Virus record (IMG/VR): IMGVR_UViG_3300006749_000012
Coordinates: 1-64,000 of that record
Direction: 5' to 3' (one strand)
DNA from: a virus
DNA: 64,000 bases
Below, piece by piece: positions 42,863-56,800 of the stretch. The position numbers were made by a program, and so were the translations under genes. Position 1 is the stretch's first letter, and every line of letters starts with the position of its first letter. The notes under the pieces are model-generated. The model saw only the letters and a list, made by a program, of their open reading frames with translations. It ran no database searches and was not told the origin of the DNA.

Positions 42863-44872
42863 ATGGCTATTCCAATAAAAATCTTGGCAGGGCACGATGG
42901 TGAAATAGCAGTAGATTTAGAGGCACAAAGTATTGATATGGTGATAGACAGAAACGTATCTGCTTTCCCAACCCCTAATAATTTATTAAAACGCATAGCG
43001 ATAGATACTAACATACCTAGAGTTACAATGGAAATCAATGGTATACTAACAGATGACGAAGGTATAGATGTGACACGGGCTTCGGGCGTGGAAGATTTGG
43101 TTTCTGTAACTCCTATGAGAACTTTGATTAATTTCGGGAGCCTCATGCCCACTGAACCTAATTCAAACTTTACACCTGTTAAAAGAGCGCTTGGGATGAA
43201 ACGACCAGTTTCCGATACGCTTGAGTTGTCTGTCCGCAATTCTCTTAGTAGAAACTCTACTAACACCGTTGAAGATTTACATATTGACCCAACTCTCGTA
43301 ACGGCAGCCGGTGTTTTACAACTAGTTACTAAAATACAGACTAACTTAAAATTTACTGGGGCTCATAGCGTAGGTGCAACCGGCGCTCTTGCAGTTAGTG
43401 CTAAAATCGTAGGAGTGTCTACTCCTGCAAATATTCTCATTAGCAAGGACGATAGGATAGTGAAAAGTTCAGGAGAATTGATTGGCATAGTGCAATCGGT
43501 AACTAATACAACTGTTACGTTTACTGCGGGCATCGCTCACTCCATAAGTGCGAATGACAAACTTTTCGCTAGCGCTAAGTGTTTTAATCACAGAAATGAA
43601 TTTTTAGGTTATACTACTAATTTGACATTTAACACTACGGGTGCTAAGAATATAACGTCAGTTGATTTAACACTGGATAGAAAAATAGAAAGTGACATAT
43701 TGGCGGGAACTAAGTTAACTTTTAACAAAAGCAATGACTCCTTAGAAAATTTACTGCATTATAATTGTATAAAGATAATTCCTTCTTATTGGTTGGAGGA
43801 CCCAAGTCGTGGCCCAACTGGTAGTGACCCACGAAGCGATGTAGCGTTTAGTAACAATGTGTATCCTAAATACGGTATCAAGTTCATATTTGACGCTACT
43901 AAGACACCTACCATTGCCGGAGGTAGTGATACGCCCGCACTAAATACTGGCAACCAAATATTTGAAAGAACTTCTTATCATCAAGGTTATTGCACTCCAC
44001 CGACTCTTGATGCTGCGTTTAGAGATTTAGAGATATTGATACCAATCAAAGGTATAACTTCTTTGCCCGACAATCAAAGTCCGGCTGAAGGGTTGGCCTT
44101 ACTATTATCACAAGCGCTCGCTCTAACGACTACTTTTACAAAAACCGCAACGAATGATTCGTTTACACTAAATCCAACTGACACATCTACTTTGGCGGCT
44201 ACATTCAACGTGACCCGCAATAATTCTATTGTATTGATTGAGCAAACATACAAACCCCAAACACCAGTAGAGCATCCTGAAGTCTTCAATGATAGGCTAA
44301 AAGAAACTGTAAACATCCAAGCATTCAATTCTATAAGTGCATTTTCTTCTCTTGGAACTAAGTCTGCTGGAGATAAAGCGCAGGATTTGATTGGTTTGAT
44401 TTCCAACTCTAGCACTAACACAGGTGATTTATTCAAAGGTATTCAAATACCATACGATAGTCTAATCACAAGTTCGGGAGTTACAGGGGTTGCTCGCAAT
44501 TTCTTTTTGACCTTTGGAGAAATACCCGCATCAGAAAAAACTTCTTTGAGCAATACTCGTGCAGCATCGGACACTATGTTAGGGCTGCAATTGACTGGAG
44601 ATGCTGGCGGAAATAAAACTGACAGAAGCAATAATGAAAAGTCACTTTTAGAAGAATGGTTTGGCAGTGCAGGTGAGGCAATTGAATCGTTAGTAGGCTT
44701 TGTAACAACGGCTATATCTGATATTTTTATAACACTAAAGAGTGACGCACATGGTAATGATGGCGGAATACGCATCATACCTGAAAAACTTCATGTGCGC
44801 TATGATGCTGGGAACAACTACTACGCATACAGTTTACTTCTAGTAGCGACAGACTTTGTGATAGGTGTATGA
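42863..44872 (+). CDS. Tail protein B, paralogue of tail protein A
   Basis: A 669-residue protein; AAGGTGATGAA precedes the ATG. It repeats the N-terminal pattern of the previous gene (IDMVIDRNVS, IAIDTNIPRVTMEINGILTD) and the C-terminal pattern (GDKAQDLIGLISNSS, LFKGIQIPYDSLI, ARNFFLTFGE), but lacks the LamG-like insert. It has instead the small beta module (DDRIVKSSGELIGIVQSVTN, TVTFTAGIAHSISANDKLF, about 192-235). DVSP-type hub sequence is not evident. Probably a ring component of the tail tip that arose by tandem duplication. Its stop lies one base before the giant gene's ATG. Confidence 0.7.
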   Translation: MAIPIKILAGHDGEIAVDLEAQSIDMVIDRNVSAFPTPNNLLKRIAIDTNIPRVTMEINGILTDDEGIDVTRASGVEDLVSVTPMRTLINFGSLMPTEPNSNFTPVKRALGMKRPVSDTLELSVRNSLSRNSTNTVEDLHIDPTLVTAAGVLQLVTKIQTNLKFTGAHSVGATGALAVSAKIVGVSTPANILISKDDRIVKSSGELIGIVQSVTNTTVTFTAGIAHSISANDKLFASAKCFNHRNEFLGYTTNLTFNTTGAKNITSVDLTLDRKIESDILAGTKLTFNKSNDSLENLLHYNCIKIIPSYWLEDPSRGPTGSDPRSDVAFSNNVYPKYGIKFIFDATKTPTIAGGSDTPALNTGNQIFERTSYHQGYCTPPTLDAAFRDLEILIPIKGITSLPDNQSPAEGLALLLSQALALTTTFTKTATNDSFTLNPTDTSTLAATFNVTRNNSIVLIEQTYKPQTPVEHPEVFNDRLKETVNIQAFNSISAFSSLGTKSAGDKAQDLIGLISNSSTNTGDLFKGIQIPYDSLITSSGVTGVARNFFLTFGEIPASEKTSLSNTRAASDTMLGLQLTGDAGGNKTDRSNNEKSLLEEWFGSAGEAIESLVGFVTTAISDIFITLKSDAHGNDGGIRIIPEKLHVRYDAGNNYYAYSLLLVATDFVIGV

Positions 44873-44873
44873 T

Positions 44874-47800
44874 ATGACGCTAACGATTGACCCCGGATTT
44901 GGAATAAGATTCAACGGTATAAGCGATAGCATATTAGTTCCTGTAAACACTAAACTTATTCACGGAGTTCAAACCGAAGAACGTAGAGGATTACCTAAAG
45001 CAATAAATTCGTTTACGATAGAAAGTTGGTTTATACCGGATTGTGGAGGAGTAATATTTGAGCAAGAAAATGTCATGCGATTGACAGTAGGTAGCCCTAG
45101 CAGCCCTGCACCCGCCACGTTTGAAGTTCGGTTAAGAAATCCCGCAAGTGGTAGAGACGCAGTTTATACTTTATCAACTGCTAAACCAATTACCAAAGTA
45201 AATGGTAGGATTGCATATTATGAAGGTATACAGTTCCCGGTAACAGATTCTCTACATGGTTCTTATTTAGCAACTGATGTTGATAGAAACGATGTCACTG
45301 CCTTTAATGATGGGGCTAGAGAATTGTTAAATGTGACTGTGATGTTTGATAGAAGAACAATAAGTATGTTCGTGAATGGTGATTTAGCCGTATCTCAGGA
45401 ACTAGAGGAAGAACATGAGTTAGTGACTCAACAGAATAGCATTTATCTTGGAGGTAGAGGCGGTGATTTCAGAGGAACATTAGAAGCCATACATTGGTCA
45501 AAAGGTGCGTTAACTTCAGGCTATCAACAGTATGCTCCTATGAAAAGTGACAACACTATTGGGCTTTGGAGGTTTGAAGAACCAGTGAATCCTATAACTC
45601 TGATTACTACAACTCCTTCTATCTCTGCATCTACTTCGGCTACTTCTTCGATTAATATAGGGTCATCTGCGGCACAGTCTCTGATAGACGAACTCAGTGG
45701 TCAAAGTGGACTTACGTCAATTAATTTTACAGCCAGTCCTTATAGTGGAGGCAGTTACAGCGTCAAGGTTCAATCCGCTTCTTCATCTGCTACTGTAAGT
45801 ATACCAAAGGTGCCCTACAATATTTTAGTCAACCCGTTAGGGTATAGTCAAACCACTGGTAAGCCTACTAATAAATCTCCTGAAAGACTAAGGTTGATGT
45901 CGGCAGATTCCAGTGCTGGAACTATAACGGTTGAGTCTATACACCTTGATTTTGCATCTAACGCTAGCAACGGCAGGAGAGGTGTTTTGTCTAACCACGA
46001 TGCTGGTAGATTTGTAATTATCACAGGCGATTGTATAATTGATACTGGTAACGGTAACGAATTTCAACCTTATGGCACAGGCACACAGTTTTCTCAAAGG
46101 CAAGGTCAAGTGATTATAGATGAAAGTGACTTTGCTAATAATGGAATAATGTTTTCTCAAAGCATGGCAATAGACAGTCATGAATACAACAAATTCTCTG
46201 CAAGTTCTGCAAATATGGGCTCTCAGTTCTTAGCAGGTCATTCGGGTAGACACACTCTGAATCATGTAACTAGCCATCCGTTCATGGGCGTGTTACCGCC
46301 CACTGAGAGTCACGTAGTAGAGAAAAAGTTAGACATAGGCAGTGACGTAATATCGGCTTCATTTCCTTCACAATTTTCTGACATTAGGTCAACTGTCCCT
46401 ATGAATAGTATAGTTTCCAGTTATGACACTAGCGGTAACATCAAAATCAAATCTGTAACGAACCGTGCTGAAATAACTTCGGTGGTAGAAAATGGAATGT
46501 CAGACATCGACGATACGCAAAGAGGCATTTTGGCAGTAGGTGGACTCAATTTTAATGTAGAACCTTTCCTAATAAGGTCTTTATCTTCTAATAATGAACT
46601 TGATTCTTCTAAACATGCTATTCCTTCTACTAGAAATAGAATAGCAATACTATCTGTTCCTGATTTAGCGACTTACAATTACGCTCCGTTCGTGCAATTG
46701 CATTACAATGCAGTTGATTTAGACGGAAGTCAGTTTGGGACAGGGGCTACCTCTCGTTTAACGGCTAACATAACTGGTGGTAATACTGTTTTAACTTTAC
46801 AGAGCGTTAAATCGTTTGGATTCGACGGTGAACTTATACCAGCCTCGCTGATAGATATAAACGGCACACCTGCTTCTAGTTTAAGCGATAACACCGCAGA
46901 AATAAATTACTCTGCAAAGACACTGACATTTTCAGCAGCGGCTGACTCTGCTTTCAATACACTGGCTGTAAGTGGTAACATAGTCAAAAAGTCCGATACC
47001 GGGGCTAAGATTTTAGTAACTGATACGCTACCTAAAGTGAGCACGATAGTGACAGGTAGCACGTCCATACTGGACTTGATTAGAACAGCGCTAGACGCTA
47101 GCCCGTTAGAAATATTCTCTCCCGGTGCAGTTATAGAATTTGACAAACCTGAAATGTTCGGGCTTTCTGACGGTGATTTAGAAGGAGAAAGTAGCGAAGG
47201 GCAGGTAGCCGAAAGTGTCCTTAACAGAGATTTGTCACCTGAAAATTATTTACCGTTGACATCGGCTGATTCTCCACAAACTACTCCTCAAGCAATTTCG
47301 TTGGCTACTTCGGAATTAGTCGAAAGAGGCTCGGTCCTCAATAGAATTTTAATTAGGAGCCATAAGACTAGCATAGGTAACTTTGAAGAAAACGCAGGTA
47401 TTACACTCCAAAAGTCTACTAATGGTATAAGACCTAGAAGTGGTGTAAAGTTGAATAATGGCTCAGGATATGCGGCTTCTACCACTGGCGCTATGACAGT
47501 CGACGGAATAGACGCTACTGCGGTAATCAATGTAGGAAGTTCTATCTTCAAAGCAAATGGTAAAAACTTAGGAACTGTAACTGCGGTTACAAGCACTTCT
47601 GTTACTGTGGGAGCAGGAACCTCTGACGCTTTAGTAGATGATGAAGAAATATTCACACAGCCTCAAATGGTAGGTAAAGGAACTATAAATCAAAGCAGTT
47701 GTGTCCATGAATATTTTGACATAATCGAACACAATAGCAATGAGAAAAAGGTCAAGTTAATTATACAACCTAGCGATAATAATCGCTTTAATTTAGGTAG

Positions 47801-50800
47801 AAGGTTATCAGCATCTGCTAGTTTTGCTAATCGTATAAGTATAGAGAACTTAGTCTCTCGTGGCAGAATTGTTTCTTTCGCTAATGGCGACGAGGGTAGC
47901 ACCATTATGAGAGCACACGGAGTTATAGGCGACTTGGCATCATCCAGTGTTTATGTAAAGGGCTCTGCTTCGCCCGACTCCCATATCGTGAAAGAAATAA
48001 TGCCGGGAGCGCCCGTAGTCACTATGACACTAGGTGGCCCCGGACAAGGTGCCGTCAATACCAAAGACACTTGGACTCCAAGTCCGTTATCTAGGATGGC
48101 TTGGAATACTCGTAGAGATTGTCAGACTCGTGTAGAATTTACAACCAGCACTACAATAACAGTTGCACCGCTGAACAATCAATCTACTGATTTGCAATCT
48201 TGGGGCACATATTGTTTTCCTAAAGAAGGTAGGGTGTATTTAGAAATAGAGGGCAATCAAGGTGAACAAAGGCGGTTTGCAAGTGCCGCTTATGCCAGTA
48301 AAACAGGTGATGTTTTTACTTTCACATCTAGCCCCCCGTTAGGAAGTGGCACTCTTATAGCGGCTGATGGTAGTGAAGTAGATACATTTGCCAACTGGAT
48401 AACATCTACCGGTATAACCGCAGGTAGCGTATTGCACGTTGATGACAAATTCGGAGAAGAATCGATGTGCAATGACGGCACTACTATCAATGACAGGTTG
48501 TTTCAAACACTTGATACTGTTCAACACGACTACCAATTAGGAACGCAGTATGCAAGCACTCGTGCTTTAGTAGAGATACCACTGTTCAACGATTTCTTTT
48601 TCGATAACCCTGATAAAGGTATTTTCCCCGGCCCTAATAACAGTATGAAATTACACGTAGACGCTACGCAAACAGCACATTCTTGGAGCCCTAATCCTGT
48701 CGGGAGAAGGCCCGAATCTATATCACCACAGGACCCTGAAGTGTTTAGTGCGTTTTCATTCACTATACAAAACGAAACTCATCGCACAGGGACAAAAGTA
48801 ACTCAACCTTACGATTCAAGTAACAACCGAATATATGTAGAAGATATAGGTATATTCCCGAAGGCTTCTGCTCCTCCCATAACAGTGGCTAGTTTAGGAG
48901 GCTCTGCTAGATACAGAAGGGCTTTCTTAGGTAACGGAGAGTGGGTAGTTTACGACGGTCTACACACCGACGGTTACTTAGATTTGGCAGGTTCTTCATC
49001 TAGTGGATATATAGCCAGTGCTAATTTCTTCCGTGATTTAAAAGTAGGCGCTCATCTATTCCCAGCACCGGGGTATCAAGACATGAGTTATTCAGGTATT
49101 GCTGATAACCCCTCTCTAATTAGCGCTGGTTATGAAAATAGACGTTCGTTTTACTTTGACCGTTCTAATGTAATGACCCAAGGTGGTAATACTGATTACG
49201 GGTTAAAGCAATATGTTAGTGCAATAGAACTGAGAGCCGGGCCAACAATAAACCCACATCTACCTAAGATTATCAGTAAGCGACCAAGAGCGAAGGTGAT
49301 TTCTGTAACCGGAAGCCCTGCAACTTCTTTGACATTAGACGATGCTAGTTTGTTTCCAATAAGTTCACCTGACTCGGATTACAAATTCAGAGTAGCATTT
49401 AGGAATGCAAGTGGCATTGTCAATCGTGGATTTTACGATAACAGGGTAAATAGCGTGCTCACCATAGTTAGCCCTGATAGTGGTTTCACTCCATCTGTTG
49501 GAGATGAGATATATGTCGAAGATTTACATGCCACTGCTTCAGCCACCTATCCTAAAGTGAAAGAGACTTTCTTGAATAGAGCATGGTCACATCCTTATTG
49601 CAACGGTGGTCTGAGACAAGGTGATACAATTTGGATGAACATGCATTACACTAACCCTCATGCTATAGAAGGCTTGTTTTGCAAAAGTAGAGGCACACTA
49701 AACGAGGCTGAAGTAGTCGATGTGTTCAATGGCGGAGAGGGCTCTTTTGACGTTAGTCCAAGAAATAGTATACCTATGGAAAATTTCTTGATAGGTAATA
49801 CTTGTATAGAAACGGCTCAGAACCTGATGCAACATATAAACAAAACAGTATCGTTAAATTATGATGCGATTGGTTTGACAGAAACTCCTCCAACAATCGC
49901 TTACTTAGACCCTTACCAGTGCACTGAAAATTTTGCTAGAGTTTTATTATACGATGTAGAGCATGACCGTGAGTTCATTGCATTCCAAGATATACACATG
50001 CAAGTTCAATCTAGTCCAGCAGCGGCTAGTATTGGTAAAGAAGATACTGGCAAAACTGGCTTTGTTAACAATTCAGTTACAGGTTCAGGCTCTTTGTTAG
50101 ATGTAGCGGCAGGTTTCCCTACTGAAAACAAAAGGCTCAACATTACTGAGAAATCAGATTTCATAGAGGCATCTTACGCTCACAAGTCTACTTGGAACTC
50201 AAACGTGCCGAATGTAAACTTAGAGCATGTTGTAGGAGGAGTTGACAATACTGCTACTAATGGTTACACAGACCGCACTAACAACGCTGTCACTCTAAGT
50301 GGCAGTGCCTTGACTAAGCATCAAGAGATAGATTCATCAAGTCGAGAACAGTCTACGTTCTTTGATACACCTGACGGAACTAGAGTTATACCTGCATTCT
50401 TAGCAATGAAAGGTATAAGGAACAGTAAATTGACTTTAGATGATACTAGACTGAACAACCTTGACCAATGGACAGATATGGATTTCGTTAGAAGGTTGAC
50501 GATTGATATGGGGGAAGTCCGCCTCAAAGATGGAGTTACCAACATAGAGTCAGCCGCTAGAGAAGTAGTAAGAATGATTAATCAAGCGGGTGCTAAAAAC
50601 GGTAAGACTCATGCCAAAAAACCTGCTGACCAATATTTAGGTAGAAGTGATAACTTTGACCCCTCCTCTCCTCATAAAAATTCAGACTTTGCTGCCACAG
50701 CATCTACACACGACCCCTCCCCATTTTGGGATGTGAAGAAAGCATTCTCTAGCCATGACAGAGGCACTCACATGGGCTACGTCCGTGCTCACCTTGGTAG

Positions 50801-53800
50801 AGTGGTAAAGGATGAAGAAGGCGTAGAAGAAGGATTCTCTATTGTAATACACTCTACCGTTCCGGGTGCCGCAGGTCGTAACTTTTGCACATGGCTAGAC
50901 AATAGTAAATCACAGACTACTTACAAGCCCGAATACTTAATTGGGCACGGTGGTAGATTTAGGAATTATTGGTGCCAACCTGATGAAATTACTGGAGAAA
51001 ATATGCACCCGGCTCCTATGCCAATCAATAGATTCGGTAGACCGTTTGCTCCTATAACTACTCTGAAAGAATACTTACCACCTGAAAGCCCTGACGATGC
51101 CTTGTTGAATAATGTCAATTTAGGTGCGGACATAGTAAATAGTTTTGGAGTCATCTCTACTTCTAACACAGAAATGGTAAGTGGTAGAGATTCTAATACG
51201 GTATTGAACGAATCGTTTGAGACAAAAAGTCCCGCATCTGTCTTAGTAGATGGTCTTAGAGTAGGAACTAAAGCGAAGGCTAGAATCAATTTCGGAGGAA
51301 TGACTCAGGCCGGAATACCCGGATGGGCCCCTGATGTTTCTAAATGGGGATTCGATAATGACGGAACTACTAACGTAGCAAGATACGGTAATGCTAGTAA
51401 CGCAGCAACTGCAATGACTAACACAACTGAGCAGGTTAGTGGTAACGGTTACATACCAGCAGATGATATGAAAGCAGAAAACATTGGTCAAAGTCCAATT
51501 TATGGATTGAGATTTACGGACCATAGAGGTGATAATCACACTATAAGATTACTTTACAGACGGTTTGGAGAAAACTTTGCTAGTGACAACACTTACTTAC
51601 CATCTACGCTTGATGAGGAGATAATCATACACTTTGACGATAGAGACGTAGGTCAAGGTGGGTTTACGATTGGTCGTCACATGGTGGGAGTGGGAGAGGT
51701 ATGTGGTGAAAAAACAGGTGGTAACCCCATAGAGTTTAAGGGTAATCTTTGGAACAATTACCCTTCTCCGATAGTAGGTGCTAAAGTAACCACTAGTTAT
51801 TCAAGTGGGACTATGACTGTCACGTTTCACGAGCCTTATGGTAGTGGCGGTAGTGGGACAGTTCCTTCTACATTACAAACGCATCCTGACATTTTGGGAT
51901 ACTTAGGTTTCCCTGAAACGGGCATGTTTCAGTTATCTAAGCATGGAACTGGAGGCTCAAATCACCAAGGGTTACCTTTCTACTACACTAGCAGAACGCA
52001 CGAAAATCACAGCGGAACTCACAAATTCTTTGGAGTGATAGGAGGAGCGGGAAGTCATGCAAATGGTGATTGGCTTTTGAGTCCAAGAATAAACTTCACA
52101 TGCTTACTAACTGATGAGGTCATCGCTGCCGCAGTAGAGCACGCAATCAATTTACCTAGTAACGATAGTGATGTCACGTTCGACTGCACTGATATGTTTG
52201 CACCCGATGGGAGAACTCTAAAAGAATGGAACGTCAGTTCTGAGGCTATCCGTATAGTTACAAGGGCCGATAAGAAAACTCCTATGAGCAAATTCTTTGA
52301 GGCTAAAGTTACTAAAGACTGGGGGTTGCAAAATGGAGCAGCAACAGATGCAGCGGTAAGCGGACATCACACTGGAGGATTGAGTGACAGTGAAAAAGAT
52401 GCGGGCACTAGATTAGATGTAGGATACATACCTAAAACGGTGCTACATGTAGATACTAAATTCCGTGGAACTAACGCTAACACAGCCACTCCTGTATTAG
52501 TCGATAGTCAAAATAACATAGTGGACATTACTACTTGGCAAAGAAATCTAAGAGGAGAAAATTTCACTGACGTAGCGGGTGACCATATCATACCAAGAGT
52601 GGATTCACCTTGCGTCGAAGTAGATTCTTTTTCTGACCCTGACATTAGTGTGGCATCAAACGAATCTTGGGCTTTATTAGGCAAGCCCGCTAGTGTTGCT
52701 AATGGTTGGGGAGAGCCGTTTGTAGTATGGTATAGTGATACTTCTTGGGCAAGGGTTAGAAGCAAAGTCGGAACTACTTCTGAAATAACGGTTAGTATAG
52801 AACATAAGAGTGCAAATCCTGTCGCATTTGCTAACCCTGTGCAACATGATATATTGTGGAAAAGAAATGCTAGTGCTTACAAGTTTTTAGATGTAGACGG
52901 AGTTCGTAGGGCGGGGAGTAAGAACTCTAGTCCTTTCCTTTACTTTAGAGGTGGGCGAGATAGCCCTGACCACTGGGTGCCTCTTTATTTCGGAGGTGGT
53001 TTTAGTGGTGCAGTTGTAGATATAAACGACGGGACTCAAAACGACTACTCTGAGTTTTACACTCATCCTTATTCTTCCGGCCCCACGGGTAGCGCAGGCT
53101 TCCAAAACATAGGAGAGGTGGCGGGCTCATATGCATTATTAGACGCAAATGCTATGCTAGCCATGTTCCCCGGCACACCTTATCTTGACCAGCATAGAGG
53201 GCAAAATAATCCACCTTATTTCAACCAAGACGCTATATTGCCATTTGATATGGCTAAGGGTTCCAATTCAAAGGTCACAGGGTTAGATTATACCGACGGT
53301 CAGAACACAGTATCTGTCAACATACCTAGTCCAATCGTCATAAGATTTGCCCATCCTAATGCAAGATACAGCCATACGGGTGATAGCGATGACCAAACTA
53401 CATACATGATATTCGGTCCCGGTCAAGCGTTCCCTCACAACACTGCTTCGTTTGAGCCACAAGGAAAAGACATAATCACAGCAGGTAATGGTTATAGTGC
53501 AGTTCCTATCTATATAGACGGCGACCCCGGCTTAGATACTTTTCTTCCTAATCAACTGGCTAACGGTGACACAGCAGAGCACAGTGGTCTCAACAGGATT
53601 TCTGAGGTTTCTGCTCATTTACCTATGACTACCTTTTTCCAACAAAATAAACGCTCAGGCTACAACTATGTTATGAACTGGGAGCCTGCTAAAGGATTGC
53701 CGTCTACTACGACATCTGTTGCCGGTAAAGTCTACTCCCAAGCCTATAATCATGCATTCTATTACGAAGGCACACCGGGAACCACTGCTAATTTACCTAA

Positions 53801-56800
53801 GCACTATCATCCTTTCAGTGAAATATTCAGCGATATTAGCAATCAAATAATAGGGACTGGAGCATTCCCTAAAACAAGAAAATCAGCAGTAATATGGCAC
53901 ATGGATGGAGGCTATCACCCCGGCGGTCATTTCTTAGATGACCACGTAAATAAGAATCCTAAACAAACTGTTGCTAACGCTAGAGTGATAAATGGTAGTG
54001 GTGCTAAGAAAAACACTACTGTATTCAGACCATGTGGTCTATTATCAAAAGCCTACAAAACAAAGTATGGGGGAGATGGCTCTACTCAAGATGTAGATGA
54101 AAACATAGTAATTGTAGACGCCACTAGATGCCAAAATGCAGAAGAATTAGGCGCTGTAATCAGCGGTGCTATCAATACCTTCCCCGGTAAAAACCCATTG
54201 AAGGCGATAGGTGGGACGTTTATGCCTAGTATGCAAAACGCTCACAAACAAGATAGATATGGCTGGGTGCAATTAGACATTGATTCTTATCAAGCAGAAA
54301 ACAGTGGGAATCCGGCCACTCTAACTGCAATTAACTCTGCCACCACGTTGCCTGAATATGGGTGGTTGAGAGTGAGTAACGGTATTGAGTCAGGCTACGC
54401 ACCGTATATAGCCACGAGTATATCTCATCCTAACACGGCATTTGTGCTTGGTAAAAATGCCACAACTTCAAACACTAACATTGTCAATCCTGAAACTAGG
54501 TTAGCCATAGCACCCGATGCTTCTTTCAAGGCTTTTATTTGGACTAAGGCTGGAACTCATAGATTCAACAACACAACAACTAGTCACAGGGACCACATTT
54601 GTCAAGTGCATTACAGTGGATTTGTAGACGCAGTAGATAGAACAAAGCCGGTAGGAGCAGTGGGTTGGGCCGGAGAAGCCTACTCATACTTCAATTCTTA
54701 CGAAACCGATGCCATAGGTGCACGCATTCATCCAGCAGGATTAGGTGCTTGGCATCCTTTCTTAGGTTTCAATCCTTATGGTGCCGCTGAAACTTGTTTA
54801 TCAGCCTCCTCTCCAGTGGGTTCAGTTGAAACTCCACTCGCCGCTTTCTATGCAGATTACTGTGTGAACGGATTGTCCAGTAGACATTTGATTGCTATAA
54901 CTCACGAAAGTGAGTTACCCTTAATCGCTAAGGCTGATAGGGACGGAATAACTTGTGCGGGTGATTGGCTAAAAGTAGCAGAGACTGGAACTATAACTCA
55001 TGCTGGAACTATTGCTTGGGATACTAGTAAAGTGCACAATAAGAGTAGGTATGTGGGACCTGCCACTGCTGGCCCTCATGTCGAAGCGCAAATGCATAGC
55101 GGATATTCAAGACCTTCCGCTGCTAGCGATTATCCTAATTCAGGCTCTGCACCAACAGATGGGCAATTGCATAGAGCAATACAAAGTGGTGACATGGTTA
55201 GGTCGAACGCATGTAGATTTGCCACAGGAGATTTGTTTTGGGATGAAAGCGTAGTCAAACAATCTGCATTCCACGAAGATGCTGGCACTTACGGTGTAGA
55301 GTGTGTGGGTGTGAGTAACCATGACCATTACTTAGACGTAACCGCTACTCCACATACTGGTTTATTTGGCTATTACGGAGGTAGACACCCTTCTCGTAAT
55401 TTTTTACCTGAACATGTAGTTTGGAAAAGAATGGATGGCGGCGGCCTGACTATGCCAGCAGTCAATGCTAGAGGGCTAGGTATGGTGCCTTGGGTAAAGC
55501 GTAAAGATGGTGGTAGTTACAAGTTAGTAGGCGAAAAGGTGTTAGGTAATGTTAGATTTAGTTTTGAGACAACTAATGCTGCTATGTTCCCTGTAATACA
55601 AGCACAAGAACTGAGTCATCCTCAGTTAGCCGAACAGCATCCGATGAGAGTCACTAACGCTTTACTTATACCAAACGAACACATGCAATTTGAAAGCGTG
55701 CAAGTAATAGATGACACAGGTCAAGAACATAGACTAGAAGGAGGTAGCCCTCTAGGAACTGTGATATTAGATTTCAGACACATTAGTGATAGAGAAATAG
55801 AAGGTTTAGCGCCAGCGTTAGCGGGCGCTGGTGTATCTCCTAACTTGAAAATAAGGTTACCCAACCCTGACGAAATACCCGGTAACATAGTAGTTAGGTC
55901 AGGATTTGATAGAATACAGTCGTATCAAAATGAAACAGTTGGTTCAGGAGGATTGCAGCACCCTGCTCAACAGGTGTCTAATATTAGAGAAATGTTCAAC
56001 AACGATTACAGCGGCCCTCGTCTTTGGCCTACTTGGGAGAACAACGGGTGGGAACATTTGAGTCAAGATGGCTCTGATATTTCTACGACTAAAAGTAATA
56101 GTCGTTTGAAATTCCCAGCATCTACTAACGAAGGATGGTCAGATTACACTGACAATGCGCCGTTAAATTCGGCTTATGAGCCTCATGATAGAAGTCTATA
56201 CTTCCATGTTACACGGATGGGTGTAAGTATGACTCACCGTTATGATGTAGATGAATTGTCATTCAGCGGATATGACGAAACTAACAGTGAGATTGACGTT
56301 ACCTCTACTCCTGAGTCAGGCACTTGGACTGATACTAGCGAGCAGAGTGGAGGTAGGTATTTCCTAAGAGTGTATGACCCTACAACTGACAAAGGAGTAT
56401 TGGCCTCATACACAGGGGTAGGCACGAACAAATTCACGAGCGTCGTTGTTTCTCCCGACTTTGTGTCATTTGTGACGGGGAAGACTGGATTGAAAGTAGT
56501 TCCTAGTTACTACATGCCTGCTGGTAGCACTCGCATGTTCGCAGCAAGAAGATTACGTGACCATAGTGAATATAGTGGCGCAAGTCCTGATATGAAAAAA
56601 ATAGATTGGTTTTCGATGTTTGATAATTTACCAACGTCTACCGGGGCTATGGTAAATCCGTCACAAGCCCACATAGCACTGTCTAAGCCCAAGATGACAC
56701 CTATGCCTATACCTCGTATGGGCCACCATTACATTACACCTACAATGGCACTCATGCCCGGACATTATGCACATCCTGCATACCAAAGAATATACGATTT

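Noticed and set aside
42808-43266. 152-residue minus-strand frame across tail proteins A and B
   Set aside because: It crosses a real gene boundary with strong + strand coding on both sides and has no recognisable features.
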